DNA of 37,440 bases from Desulfobulbus rhabdoformis (GTDB lineage Bacteria > Desulfobacterota > Desulfobulbia > Desulfobulbales > Desulfobulbaceae): positions 1 to 37,440 of the forward strand of contig NZ_JAFFQA010000048.1 in assembly GCF_016919065.1 (NCBI RefSeq), written 5' to 3'. The notes beneath the pieces were generated by a model that had not been told where the DNA came from, did not search any database, and worked only from the letters and a program-made list of their open reading frames with translations. The position numbers and the translations under genes are program-made. This document shows, one piece after another, positions 25,744 through 33,533 of the stretch (position 1 is the first letter of the stretch; the number at the start of each line of letters is the position of its first letter).

Positions 25744-26433
25744 CTAGAGTTCGTGGTAGATGTAATCGTTTTCCTTCAGGTCGATATAGAGCCAGCCGCT
25801 GGAAAGCAGTGTCTCAAGACCAAGCAGGGCTTTCACCGCTTCAGCAGCCTGTAGTGACGCTACCAGCGCCACAGTAAAGGAAAGAACAGAGGGGGCGGGG
25901 AGTTGTTGGCTCTGGTCTCTTCGTAAGGGATAGAGCTGCTCAATCAAGTTGCCACCAGGGTGTTGTACCCCCACTTGACCATACCATCCGTTAACAGCCC
26001 CATGGATCAGAGGCAGGTTGTGCCGCTTGCACAGAGTTGAGAGATCACGTCTGGCGGGGATGTCATCCAGGCAATCAACGACGAGATCAACGGCAAAGGA
26101 TTGCTTTGCATCAACATCGCGAAAATCGGCACAAAACGTCTGTGTCTGACAATAGGGATGGATAGAGGCGACACGCGTTGCCGCGACCTCAGCTTTTCTT
26201 TGGCCCATTGTCGCCATCAGTGCGTTGAGCTGACGGTTACAGTTGCTTTCTGAAAAGGTATCCGGGTCAAAGAGATGAAGGTGACCAATTCCAATACGGG
26301 CCAGTTCTTCAATCACATATCCGCCTAAACCGCCGCAACCAACAACGGCAACACGTTTTAGCTGCAGCAGCTCCAGTTGTTCCCGGGAAATACTCTCCAG
26401 GTTTCTTGTAAAATAGTCGTTAAAATTAGGCAT
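25744..26433 (-). CDS. ThiF/MoeB/HesA-family E1-like adenylyltransferase
   Basis: I choose the start at 26433 (MPNFNDYF) because the longer frame from 26571 would run into the divergent gene. The 229-residue protein has the Rossmann motif VGCGGLGGYVIEELAR, the LFDPDTF strand and the conserved NCNRQL and DCLDD segments of ATP-binding E1 enzymes. It would activate the C-terminal glycine of a MoaD/ThiS partner, most simply the carrier at 21902-22126. The two CxxC zinc pairs of E. coli MoeB are missing, and the protein is shorter than MoeB. It is convergent with the MoeA-PBP gene and divergent from the membrane protein gene at 26496. Confidence 0.85.
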   Translation of the reverse strand: MPNFNDYFTRNLESISREQLELLQLKRVAVVGCGGLGGYVIEELARIGIGHLHLFDPDTFSESNCNRQLNALMATMGQRKAEVAATRVASIHPYCQTQTFCADFRDVDAKQSFAVDLVVDCLDDIPARRDLSTLCKRHNLPLIHGAVNGWYGQVGVQHPGGNLIEQLYPLRRDQSQQLPAPSVLSFTVALVASLQAAEAVKALLGLETLLSSGWLYIDLKENDYIYHEL

Positions 26434-26495
26434 AGGTCTCAAAAAACTAAAAAGGTAAAGATGGGAAGTTCCTCCTTTTAACCATCCCAGAAGAT

Positions 26496-26942
26496 ATGAA
26501 CAAGGCAAACCCACTTTCAGGTTCGCAAAAAACACAGCGTAACCAACCGATAGTCTTTGGTTCTCAGGCAACCATGCGCTGGTGTAATATCAGTAGCCGT
26601 ACCCTGCATATCGCTGCGATCGCGGTGCTCTTCGGTGGTTGTATTTTGGGCGTACCGTATGCCAGGCTTGGAGTCTGGCACTGGCTGACCATTTTTTCAG
26701 GATTGCTGCTTGTTATCCTTGAATGGATGCACGACAGCCGTTGGTACCATCGTGGAAAAGGGCTACTCATCTTGTTTCATGTATCTCTTTGCCTGCTGAT
26801 TCATATGTATCCTCCCTTTACCAATCCCTTTCTATGGCTCATCCTCATATCCGGTTGTGTTGGCAGCCATATGCCACGGCGTTATCGCCATTGGTCCATT
26901 CTTGAAGGCTGGGAAAAGCGGGATTGGGAACCAAAATCATAA
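26496..26942 (+). CDS. Small integral membrane protein of unknown function
   Basis: This 148-residue protein has four predicted membrane helices (about residues 38-58, 62-78, 87-105 and 108-124). Histidines recur in or near the helices (LHIAA, WHWLT, LFHVS, LIHMY), reminiscent of haem-ligating cytochrome b-like proteins, though no established motif is matched. A second Met (MRWCNIS, residue 27) could be the true start; AGAAG before the first is only fair. It sits between the ThiF-like gene and the TaoR-like regulator, inside the tungsten cluster. I do not recognise the family. Confidence 0.7.
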   Translation: MNKANPLSGSQKTQRNQPIVFGSQATMRWCNISSRTLHIAAIAVLFGGCILGVPYARLGVWHWLTIFSGLLLVILEWMHDSRWYHRGKGLLILFHVSLCLLIHMYPPFTNPFLWLILISGCVGSHMPRRYRHWSILEGWEKRDWEPKS

Positions 26943-27107
26943 AGTTTACGGCTTGCAAAGCCCTTCAGTTTAAGGGTAAATAATGGTAGCTTTTGGTTCG
27001 TTTGTAGGAAAAAGTGCCAGCCATCATGAAAGATATTGACGAAAACCTACTTTAGTGACCAATTTGTCATGCCCAACCACGATTTATTATTTTTCCAAGG
27101 AATGACC

Positions 27108-28025
27108 ATGAAACGCATGATGACCACAAAGGAGGTCGCCGAATTTCTCAATATTCATGAGAAAATGGTGTATACGCTGGTATCTGAAAAGTCGATGCCG
27201 GCAACAAAGATTGCCGGAAAATGGCTATTTCCCCAATATCTCATTGAGCAATGGGTCGAAAATAACACCATCAATTTTCCCAACAATATTCGCCCGCTCA
27301 CCTCAAACCAACGACTGATTGTTTTGGCTGGGAGTAATGATCCTTTGCTCGATAAAACAATTACCTTGTTCAATCGATCCTGTACAGGGCATCTCGCTGT
27401 CTTCGGCAATGTGGGATCCATGGGGGGGGTGCAGGCTCTGCGCAATAATCTCTGCCATATAGCGGCAAGCCATCTCATTCAAGACGATGAGGCCGATTAC
27501 AATTTTCAATATGCCTCTCAAGAGTTTGAACACATGCCCGTTGTTGTCAACTTTTGTCGGCGTATGCAGGGACTCTTGTATCGTAAGCATAATCCTCATA
27601 ATATTTCGTCTATAGCTGATTTAGACACTCCTGGTCTTCGTATGGTGAATCGCTCTCTTGGTACCGGGACCAGATTATTGATTGATCATGAGCTGCAAAA
27701 GGCAGGGATTCGCGGGGATAAGATTGATGGTTATGCCAATGAAGTGCCCCGTCATATGGATGTGGGCCTAGAAATTCTAGCCGGGCGTGCTGATGTCGGG
27801 CCAGGAATTCAGACAGTTGCCCGCACCCTGGATCTTGGTTTTCTGCCGCTTCGTTGGGAACGTTTTGACCTGCTTGTCTCCAAAAAAGTATTTTTTGAAA
27901 AATCCATTCAGAGTCTCTTTGGTCTACTGCAGTCTGAAGATTTTAAAGAGGCCGCCGCTGACCTCACCGGATACGATTTGTCCATTGCCGGTAAAATAGT
28001 CTTCCAGGAAGGAAATGAGGAGTAA
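27108..28025 (+). CDS. taoR: TaoR-like transcriptional regulator (excisionase HTH plus PBP-like domain)
   Basis: The start at 27108 (MKRMMTTKEV) follows AAGGA by 6 nt; the longer frame from 27036 starts with TTG and is rejected. The 305-residue protein has an N-terminal excisionase-type HTH (about 4-53, TTKEVAEFLNIHEKMVYTLV) and a C-terminal PBP-like domain (about 68-300). This is the architecture of TaoR, which in Desulfovibrio vulgaris activates aor and represses tupABC when tungsten is replete. Here it lies directly before tupABC and downstream of aor, so the same role is likely. The PBP-like domain probably senses the oxyanion. A TGAC-N6-GTCA dyad at 27056-27069 may be its own operator. 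A paralogue controls the mod operon (31679-32593). Confidence 0.88.
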   Translation: MKRMMTTKEVAEFLNIHEKMVYTLVSEKSMPATKIAGKWLFPQYLIEQWVENNTINFPNNIRPLTSNQRLIVLAGSNDPLLDKTITLFNRSCTGHLAVFGNVGSMGGVQALRNNLCHIAASHLIQDDEADYNFQYASQEFEHMPVVVNFCRRMQGLLYRKHNPHNISSIADLDTPGLRMVNRSLGTGTRLLIDHELQKAGIRGDKIDGYANEVPRHMDVGLEILAGRADVGPGIQTVARTLDLGFLPLRWERFDLLVSKKVFFEKSIQSLFGLLQSEDFKEAAADLTGYDLSIAGKIVFQEGNEE

Positions 28026-28064
28026 CTGGGCAGGGAGTTGGCTTTGCCCGAATTCATAAGGGAA

Positions 28065-28212
28065 TCTTGAATAATTGCTTTTTCTGCCAATCTCTGCGTT
28101 ATGCGAAAAATTTTATCCTCGGAGGTAAGCGAAGACTCCGATATCAGGCATATGCCTGCGGTAAAATTTTACACATGCCTTGACCTTGATTGAAAAATCT
28201 AATTATTCAAGA
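28065..28212. promoter_or_regulatory. 148-bp nested palindrome in the tupA leader region
   Basis: The outer arms TCTTGAATAATT (28065-28076) and AATTATTCAAGA (28201-28212) are perfect 12-bp inverted repeats. Inside, AAAATTTTATCC (28107-28118) pairs with GGTAAAATTTT (28160-28170), closing two small hairpins: TCGGAG/CTCCGA (28119-28141) and CAGGCA/TGCCTG (28145-28158). The whole unit forms a long stem ending in a three-way junction, 23 nt before the tupA start codon. It could be a leader RNA regulating tupA, or a MITE-like insertion. Confidence 0.6.
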
Positions 28213-28235
28213 CACCCATAAAGGAGGAATGTTGT

Positions 28236-29126
28236 ATGAAATTGAAAAATCTGTTGGTTTGCGGCTTGCTTTTGGCTCCCTTTATTGCAACCAGTGGTTT
28301 TGCCCAAGACAAGGTGCTGAAGATGTCGACCACTACCTCAACCCAGGCTTCAGGACTGCTTGATATCCTTCTGCCCGCCCTGAAAAAGGATACCGGTATC
28401 GAGGTTAAGGTAGTCGCCAAGGGGACCGGTGCTGCAATTCGTGACGGTATTGATGGCAACGTTGATGTCATCTTTGTCCACGATGCAAAACGCGAGGCCA
28501 AGTTCGTTGCCGATGGGTATGGCACCAAACGCTACGCAATCATGCACAATGATTTTGTTATTATCGGACCAGAAGCTGATAAAGCAGGGGTGAAGGGGAC
28601 CACCAGCGGTGCTGATGCGATGAAAAAAATCGCTACCGCCAAGGCGACATTTATTTCCCGCGGCGATGATTCCGGCACCCATTCCAAAGAGCAATCCCTG
28701 TGGAAAGATTCTGGTATCGCTCTGGAAGAGAATGTGGCTGTGATCACCAAAAAGGGAAAACAGCGTGAAGTTAAATCCGTTCAACCCAAAGACGGTGCCG
28801 GCTGGTATCTTTCTGTAGGGCAGGGCATGGGCAAAACACTGACCATTGCCGATGAAAAGCAGGCCTACACCATGACCGACCGCGGTACCTATATCAAGTA
28901 CAAACACGGACGTGATGTACCGATCAACCTCGACATTCTCTGCGAAGGCGGCGATAACCTGGCTAACCCCTATGGTTTTATCCCTGTAAGTGCCAAAAAA
29001 CATCCGCATGTAAAACAGGCCATTGGCGAAGAGATGGCCCAATGGCTGGTCTCTCCCAAAGGGCAGAAGGTTATTGCCGATTATAAACTTTTGGGGAACC
29101 AGTTGTTTTTCCCAGACGCGATGTGA
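28236..29126 (+). CDS. tupA: Tungstate ABC transporter, substrate-binding protein
   Basis: This 296-residue protein has a clear Sec signal peptide (positive start, hydrophobic stretch to about residue 22, then GFAQD; cleavage near 23-24). The mature protein opens with LKMSTTTSTQASG, the TupA anion-binding loop, and has GTGAAIRDG and DVIFVHDAK, also typical of TupA. It captures tungstate in the periplasm with high selectivity over molybdate, delivering it to TupB. The start follows AAAGGAGG. A palindromic repeat lies between tupA and tupB and may raise binding-protein mRNA relative to the permease. Confidence 0.95.
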   Translation: MKLKNLLVCGLLLAPFIATSGFAQDKVLKMSTTTSTQASGLLDILLPALKKDTGIEVKVVAKGTGAAIRDGIDGNVDVIFVHDAKREAKFVADGYGTKRYAIMHNDFVIIGPEADKAGVKGTTSGADAMKKIATAKATFISRGDDSGTHSKEQSLWKDSGIALEENVAVITKKGKQREVKSVQPKDGAGWYLSVGQGMGKTLTIADEKQAYTMTDRGTYIKYKHGRDVPINLDILCEGGDNLANPYGFIPVSAKKHPHVKQAIGEEMAQWLVSPKGQKVIADYKLLGNQLFFPDAM

Positions 29127-29157
29127 GCAATCATCACTGAAAATTCCATGGAGTGGA

Positions 29158-29198
29158 CCTGAATTCGTGAACATTCCAACCAAGGGAACGGATTCAGG
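29158..29198. repeat. Short hairpin form of the palindromic repeat between tupA and tupB
   Basis: CCTGAATTCGT (29158-29168) pairs with ACGGATTCAGG (29188-29198) along 11 bp with one G-T, and TTCC/GGGA extends the stem. The outer bases match the ends of copies A and B, so this looks like an internally deleted member of the repeat family. Located in the tupA-tupB gap, it would form a mRNA hairpin. Confidence 0.65.
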
Positions 29199-29261
29199 TT
29201 GCATATCAGGGCGGATCACCGGTCACCGGCATCCGCCTACTCTCCTCGATTCAATTATTGC

Positions 29262-29957
29262 ATGAATTTTTTTGTCGACAGTTTTTTTGCCGCTTTTCGC
29301 CTGATTGGCACCGGAGATGCGGAACTCTTAAAAATTGTAGAGGTCACCCTCTCGGTGAGTAGCCTGGCCACGGTGTTTGCCTCTGCAGTGGGGATACCCA
29401 TGGGTTTTTTGATTGCGCACTCGCAGGTGCCGGGGAAACGTGCAGTCATAACTGTTCTCAATACGCTTCTGGCCCTGCCAACGGTGGTTATTGGCCTCTT
29501 TGTGTACGTCTTCATTTCCCGGCGGGGAATTTTTGGTCCGCTTGACTTACTCTATTCGCAAGAGGCAATGGTCATTGGCCAGTTTATTCTTATTGTCCCT
29601 TTGATAGCCGCCCTGACCATTGCAGCTGTCAGCCGTGTCGATGCGCGCTACCAGAAAACTGCACGAACCCTGGGGGCCAATGGCTGGCAAACCGCTTTGG
29701 TCATTTTACGCGAAGCCCGTTTTGCTATCAGTGCTGCGGTCATTTCCGGTTTTGGCCGGGTTATCTCAGAGATTGGCATCTCCATGATGCTTGGTGGCAA
29801 TATTAAAGGATTTACACGCACAATGACCACGGCCATGGCTCTGGAGTATGACAAGGGCTCCTTCACTCTTGCTGTGGCTCTTGGTGTGGTCCTCATGACT
29901 TTGAGCCTGGGAATCAACATTATCTTCAACCTGATTCAAGGAAAAAGCAGCCGATGA
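29262..29957 (+). CDS. tupB: Tungstate ABC transporter, permease
   Basis: The start at 29262 (MNFFVDSFF) gives 231 residues, the usual TupB size; the longer frame begins with TTG at 29199 inside the repeat hairpin. About five membrane segments surround a binding-protein-dependent transport domain, with the EAA-type loop near residues 125-155 (ARTLGANGWQTALVILREA). No ribosome binding site precedes the ATG, so translation may depend on the upstream gene or be weak. Its stop overlaps the tupC start (ATGA), indicating translational coupling. Confidence 0.93.
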   Translation: MNFFVDSFFAAFRLIGTGDAELLKIVEVTLSVSSLATVFASAVGIPMGFLIAHSQVPGKRAVITVLNTLLALPTVVIGLFVYVFISRRGIFGPLDLLYSQEAMVIGQFILIVPLIAALTIAAVSRVDARYQKTARTLGANGWQTALVILREARFAISAAVISGFGRVISEIGISMMLGGNIKGFTRTMTTAMALEYDKGSFTLAVALGVVLMTLSLGINIIFNLIQGKSSR

Positions 29958-30991
29958 GTCTGTACCAGCTGCAGCATCTGCAACAACGCTTTGCCAAGAA
30001 AACAGTCCTTGATATCGATGAGCTGACTATCGAGCAGGGCTGTATCCATGCCCTGTTAGGACCCAACGGGGCAGGGAAGACGACCCTGTTGAACATCCTT
30101 GCCTTTCTTGAATCACCGGTGTGTGGGGAACTGGCATTTCAGGGTAAACGGGTCGATTATGCTAAGGGCAATATTCTTTCCCTGCGCAGGCAGGTCGTCC
30201 TGGTTGATCAGCACCCAATCATGTTTTCCACAACGGTACGCGCAAATATCGAATTTGGACTGAAAATCAGAAAGATTGATGGGGCGACACGCAACCGAGT
30301 GGTGGATGAGGTCCTGGAAACTGTGGGCCTGGCACGCTATAAAAACGCTCGTGCTGACGCTCTCTCCGGGGGGGAAACCCAGCGTTTGGCTCTTGCCCGC
30401 GCCCTAGCACTTGAGCCCCAGGTGCTGCTTTGTGATGAACCCACAGCCAGTGTGGATGCGGAAAACCAGGCGGTCATTACAGAGCTGCTGCGTACCATAA
30501 ACAGGGAACAGGCGACCACCATTGTCTTTACCACCCATGACCGATTGCAGGCAGCCACCCTGGCCCAACACACGCTAGTCCTTGAAAATGGGCAGCGAGT
30601 CAATACCACCTATGAAAACTCCTATGCCTGTACCTTCGAGCCGACCTCAGGAGACAAAGATCGCTACCTGTTGCATGGGGTCGTTGAACTCTACCTGTCT
30701 GCAGAAAACAGAAAAAGTGGGCAAGGCGGACGTGGCAGGATCACCCTGAACCCGGAAAGCATTCGACTTGTCACCGATCTTCGGGAATCACCCCCGGTGT
30801 GCTCTCAGGTGCAAGGCCGGGTGGTGATGATGATGGAGGAGGGGCACACTATTCGCGTTGTTGTCGATGTCGGAGTTTTGATGGTGGTTCTTATGTTAGC
30901 TGATGACTACAGGCAACAGAACCCGGCGATTGGCCAGCAGGTCTGTGTAGCTGTACCGGATTCTGCCTGCAGTTGGACAACGGCGTGCTGA
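29954..30991 (+). CDS. tupC: Tungstate ABC transporter, ATPase
   Basis: This 345-residue protein has an ABC domain in residues 1-215 with Walker A (GPNGAGKTT), signature LSGGETQRLALARAL, Walker B (VLLCDEPTASVD) and the switch His (FTTHDRL). A C-terminal extension of about 130 residues follows, partly resembling a TOBE-like oxyanion-binding regulatory domain (RGRITLNPESIRLV, then VQGRVVMMMEEG). Many TupC proteins are shorter, so the extension could provide tungstate feedback, as in ModC-type trans-inhibition. The gene overlaps tupB by 4 nt. Confidence 0.92.
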   Translation: MSLYQLQHLQQRFAKKTVLDIDELTIEQGCIHALLGPNGAGKTTLLNILAFLESPVCGELAFQGKRVDYAKGNILSLRRQVVLVDQHPIMFSTTVRANIEFGLKIRKIDGATRNRVVDEVLETVGLARYKNARADALSGGETQRLALARALALEPQVLLCDEPTASVDAENQAVITELLRTINREQATTIVFTTHDRLQAATLAQHTLVLENGQRVNTTYENSYACTFEPTSGDKDRYLLHGVVELYLSAENRKSGQGGRGRITLNPESIRLVTDLRESPPVCSQVQGRVVMMMEEGHTIRVVVDVGVLMVVLMLADDYRQQNPAIGQQVCVAVPDSACSWTTAC

Positions 30992-31005
30992 AGGAGCTCT
31001 GCGGG

Positions 31006-31021
31006 AAAACTGTAGTTTTTT
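31006..31021 (+). terminator. Weak terminator after tupC
   Basis: AAAAC-TGTA-GTTTT with two further T residues lies 15 nt past the tupC stop. The stem is only 5 bp and A/T-rich, so efficiency is doubtful. Confidence 0.35.
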
Positions 31022-31177
31022 GTATTAGGGGGCACTTCAGAAGACGAAAAAATAGCACTTTATGCCCGGGGCAGTGGCCGTAATGGCTGAATCTACCTGC
31101 TCCGATTTTAAGGGTGATTACGCCCCAGCCCAGCGGCGACAGGTATTGCAAAAAATCCGAAATAAACAAGGCCATTG

Positions 31178-31508
31178 GATCGTCTAGGCCGTAGCGTCAA
31201 ACAATCGATTGGCCTAGTCTGTAACCTACACAAGCAAGGCGTCAGTTCAAGAGTCTCTCACTGATTCCATCGACACTCGTCTGGCGGAAATGGAACGTGA
31301 GCTGACTATTGAGCGTACCCGTGCAGGATTAGAAACTGCGCGTAAATATGACCGGAAGGGAGGGCGAAAGCCTAAGATGACAGAAAGTAAAATTGAGTCC
31401 GCAAAAAAATTACTGGCCAGCGGCATCCCTCCAAAAGATGCGGCCAAGAATCTCGGTGTATCTATTCCGACACTCTACCGGTGGTTGCCAGCATCAGCGC
31501 GTGATTAG
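31178..31508 (+). pseudogene. Decayed serine resolvase/invertase
   Basis: Translating pieces of this stretch gives a broken Tn3/Pin-type serine recombinase: DRLGRSVKQSIGLV and HKQGVS in one frame, then SLTDSIDT, then RLAEMERELTIERTRAGLE and a C-terminal HTH (PPKDAAKNLGVSIPTLYRW). The first part is out of frame with the second around 31243-31258 (one base lost and two gained relative to the expected reading). Between SIDT and RLAEMEREL the usual STPxGRxxFHxxGA segment is deleted. The catalytic Ser and N-terminus are absent. The remaining 72-codon frame (31290-31508) encodes only the DNA-binding tail. It separates the tup and mod modules. Confidence 0.8.
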
Positions 31509-31678
31509 TACACCATTTTTTCGTTTTAGCAAGCTCGCCCCTGTATATCAAAATTCAACCAAATCCGTCTCGCCAGCAAGACAGTAGAAACTTTTAATGT
31601 GGCCCTAGAGTAAATTGATTAAGATTTAACCGGATAATATTATTCACTTTTTAGTCGCAAGTTTTATGTCACTGGAAC
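31509..31678. other. Spacer after the resolvase remnant
   Basis: No gene and no T-tailed hairpin recognised. It lies between the plus-strand resolvase remnant and the convergent minus-strand regulator gene. Confidence 0.4.
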
Positions 31679-32593
31679 TCAAAATTCGACGACAACTTTT
31701 CCCATATCAGCAGTGTCATATCCACCAATCTGGGAAAACTCTTCCTGAAATGCCTGTGATCGAATAATGCTTAAAAGGGATTGTGTTTCGTATTTTTCCT
31801 CATCCTCACGCCTGAACACAAGGTCATACCGTTCTTTTTTTATCGGGACAAAATCAAGACCTTCCACCTGTCGCGCTATCTTTTCAGTCCCTATTGCAAC
31901 ATCCGCTTTTCCAGATGCTACGATACTGGCAACAGTAAGATGTGATTGAATCTCATGATCATATCCGGCGATATCTTTGCCAAAAATGCCTGATAGTCGT
32001 AGGTTTTCATCAAGTAATACCCGTGAACCAGCCCCCTGCTCACGGTTGACCATCGTGATATCATCCCTGCCGAAATCCCCCCAGTCTACTATTTTTTTTG
32101 GGTTCCCCTGAGCTACAAAAAAACCCTGTATGCGGCAGGTCAAGTGGACGACTACTGCGGGGATTCCGGGCAACAATCGCCGCACATATGGGACGTTATA
32201 GGTATCTGTATCGCTGTCCCAAAGATGAGCAGAAGCGACATTTACCTGCTTCCGGTAAAGTGCAATTAGGCTGTCGTAGCTCCCTATATACGCTCGTAAC
32301 GCTGGAACTCCACGTTGACGCATATAGTTTGAAAGTATATCCAAAATGATATCCTGACCGCAAAGCACAAACCCTTCTTTTTGAGTCGTGTGAATTACTT
32401 CCTGTTTTTGGAGGCTATTCCCCTTCTTCGAGTTCTGAATATACGCCCGTATATCATTTTCCGAAAAACGCACCTTGCGTCCTACTCTGTAGGATTGCAA
32501 CACACCATCCTTTATCATGCCGTAAATCTTGCTTTTACTCACCTTGAGCATGCCGGCAACATCTTGAACGGAAAGTTCGTTTTTTGTGCCCAT
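31679..32593 (-). CDS. TaoR-family regulator of the mod operon (excisionase HTH plus PBP-like domain)
   Basis: The start at 32593 (MGTKNELSVQDV) follows GGAGG by 7 nt; the longer frame from 32677 is rejected. The 304-residue protein has an excisionase-type HTH (about 7-55, VQDVAGMLKVSKSKIYGMI) and a PBP-like domain (about 80-300), the same layout as the TaoR-like protein at 27108. The domain carries NREQGAGSRVLLDENL and GKADVAIGTEKIAR. It is divergent from modABC with 169 bp between start codons, the standard position for its regulator. It probably senses molybdate or tungstate and controls uptake. It is clearly a paralogue, not a recent copy, of the regulator at 27108. Confidence 0.88.
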   Translation of the reverse strand: MGTKNELSVQDVAGMLKVSKSKIYGMIKDGVLQSYRVGRKVRFSENDIRAYIQNSKKGNSLQKQEVIHTTQKEGFVLCGQDIILDILSNYMRQRGVPALRAYIGSYDSLIALYRKQVNVASAHLWDSDTDTYNVPYVRRLLPGIPAVVVHLTCRIQGFFVAQGNPKKIVDWGDFGRDDITMVNREQGAGSRVLLDENLRLSGIFGKDIAGYDHEIQSHLTVASIVASGKADVAIGTEKIARQVEGLDFVPIKKERYDLVFRREDEEKYETQSLLSIIRSQAFQEEFSQIGGYDTADMGKVVVEF

Positions 32594-32683
32594 GGGAATT
32601 CCTCCGGTTATGGCAAAGTATTGACTAAATGCACGAAAAGATATAATCTGGGCATTCGTATGCATTTTGTATCTCATTTAGTA

Positions 32684-32733
32684 TTATTTCGTTTATTTTA
32701 ACATGTTTTGTGCAAGTTTCAAGTGCGAAATAA
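32684..32733. promoter_or_regulatory. Candidate operator in the regulator/modA intergenic region
   Basis: TTATTTCG (32684-32691) and CGAAATAA (32726-32733) are perfect 8-bp inverted repeats spaced 34 bp. Nearby, GTAT recurs at about 32658, 32669 and 32681, close to helical spacing. The site lies between the two divergent starts, where the TaoR-family protein would act. The factor is inferred. Confidence 0.4.
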
Positions 32734-32762
32734 CACGAACCACCACAAATGGAGAAACCTCG

Positions 32763-33530
32763 ATGAAGATGCGGAGACTAAAATTTATTTTTCTGACAAC
32801 CCTTTTCCTTGCCTTAATCGGCAGCAATGCTCTTGCAAAGGAACTCATAATTGCAGTGGCTGCAAATTTTACCGATGCCACTCGCGACATTGTTCCATTG
32901 TTCGAGAAGGCTACGGGGGATACGGTCAAGACGAGTTTCGGGTCCACCGGAAAACTTTTTTCCCAGATCGAAAACGGTGCCCCCTTTGAGGTTTTTTTGG
33001 CAGCAGACAGTAAACGTCCGGCCAAAGCGGAAAAACAAAATTTAGCCGTATCTGGTACTCGCTTCACTTATGCCAAAGGGAAACTAGCCTTGTGGAGTGT
33101 TAAGAAGGACCTTTTTGTAGATGCGGAAAGCTATTTAAAGGCTCTTCCCATGAAGCACCTCGCTCTAGCCAATCCCAAAACCGCCCCTTATGGACTGGCC
33201 GCTCAGCAGGTTATGGAGCATCTGGGGGTCTGGCAACAAGTACAGCCCAAATTGGTCAAAGGAGATTCCATTGCCCAGACATTTCAATTTACGGCCACGG
33301 GTAACGCTGAGGTAGGATTCGTCGCTTTATCCCAAGTTAAAGCTTGGACAAAAACAAAGGGAGCCGAAAGCCTGTGGGAGATCCCGGAGAACTACTACGC
33401 ACCCATCGCACAACAAGCAGTTCTGTTAAAAAAAGGAGAGCAAAATCCGGCAGCACGGGCATTTCTTGATTTTCTCAAAAGCCCGGAAGCCGTTAGGGTG
33501 ATCACCGGATACGGCTACGGCGTGGAGTAA
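32763..33530 (+). CDS. modA: Molybdate ABC transporter, substrate-binding protein
   Basis: The start at 32763 (MKMRRLKFIF) follows GGAGA; the longer frame from 32703 is rejected because it places 20 polar residues before the signal peptide. The 255-residue protein has a Sec signal peptide cleaved after NALA (about residue 25) and a ModA fold (IIAVAANFTDATRDIVPLFE, SFGSTGKLFSQIENGAPFEV). It binds molybdate or tungstate in the periplasm. Sequence alone does not separate the two oxyanions. It is the first gene of a tight five-gene operon. Confidence 0.93.
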   Translation: MKMRRLKFIFLTTLFLALIGSNALAKELIIAVAANFTDATRDIVPLFEKATGDTVKTSFGSTGKLFSQIENGAPFEVFLAADSKRPAKAEKQNLAVSGTRFTYAKGKLALWSVKKDLFVDAESYLKALPMKHLALANPKTAPYGLAAQQVMEHLGVWQQVQPKLVKGDSIAQTFQFTATGNAEVGFVALSQVKAWTKTKGAESLWEIPENYYAPIAQQAVLLKKGEQNPAARAFLDFLKSPEAVRVITGYGYGVE

Positions 33531-33533
33531 TTC

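Noticed and set aside
27026..27055. Nine-codon leader peptide before the TaoR-like gene
   Set aside because: No clear ribosome binding site or attenuator hairpin follows it.
29300..29320. TGGCACCGGAGATGC as a sigma-54 promoter
   Set aside because: The spacing is right, but the site is inside the tupB coding region and the -12 element is incomplete; probably chance.
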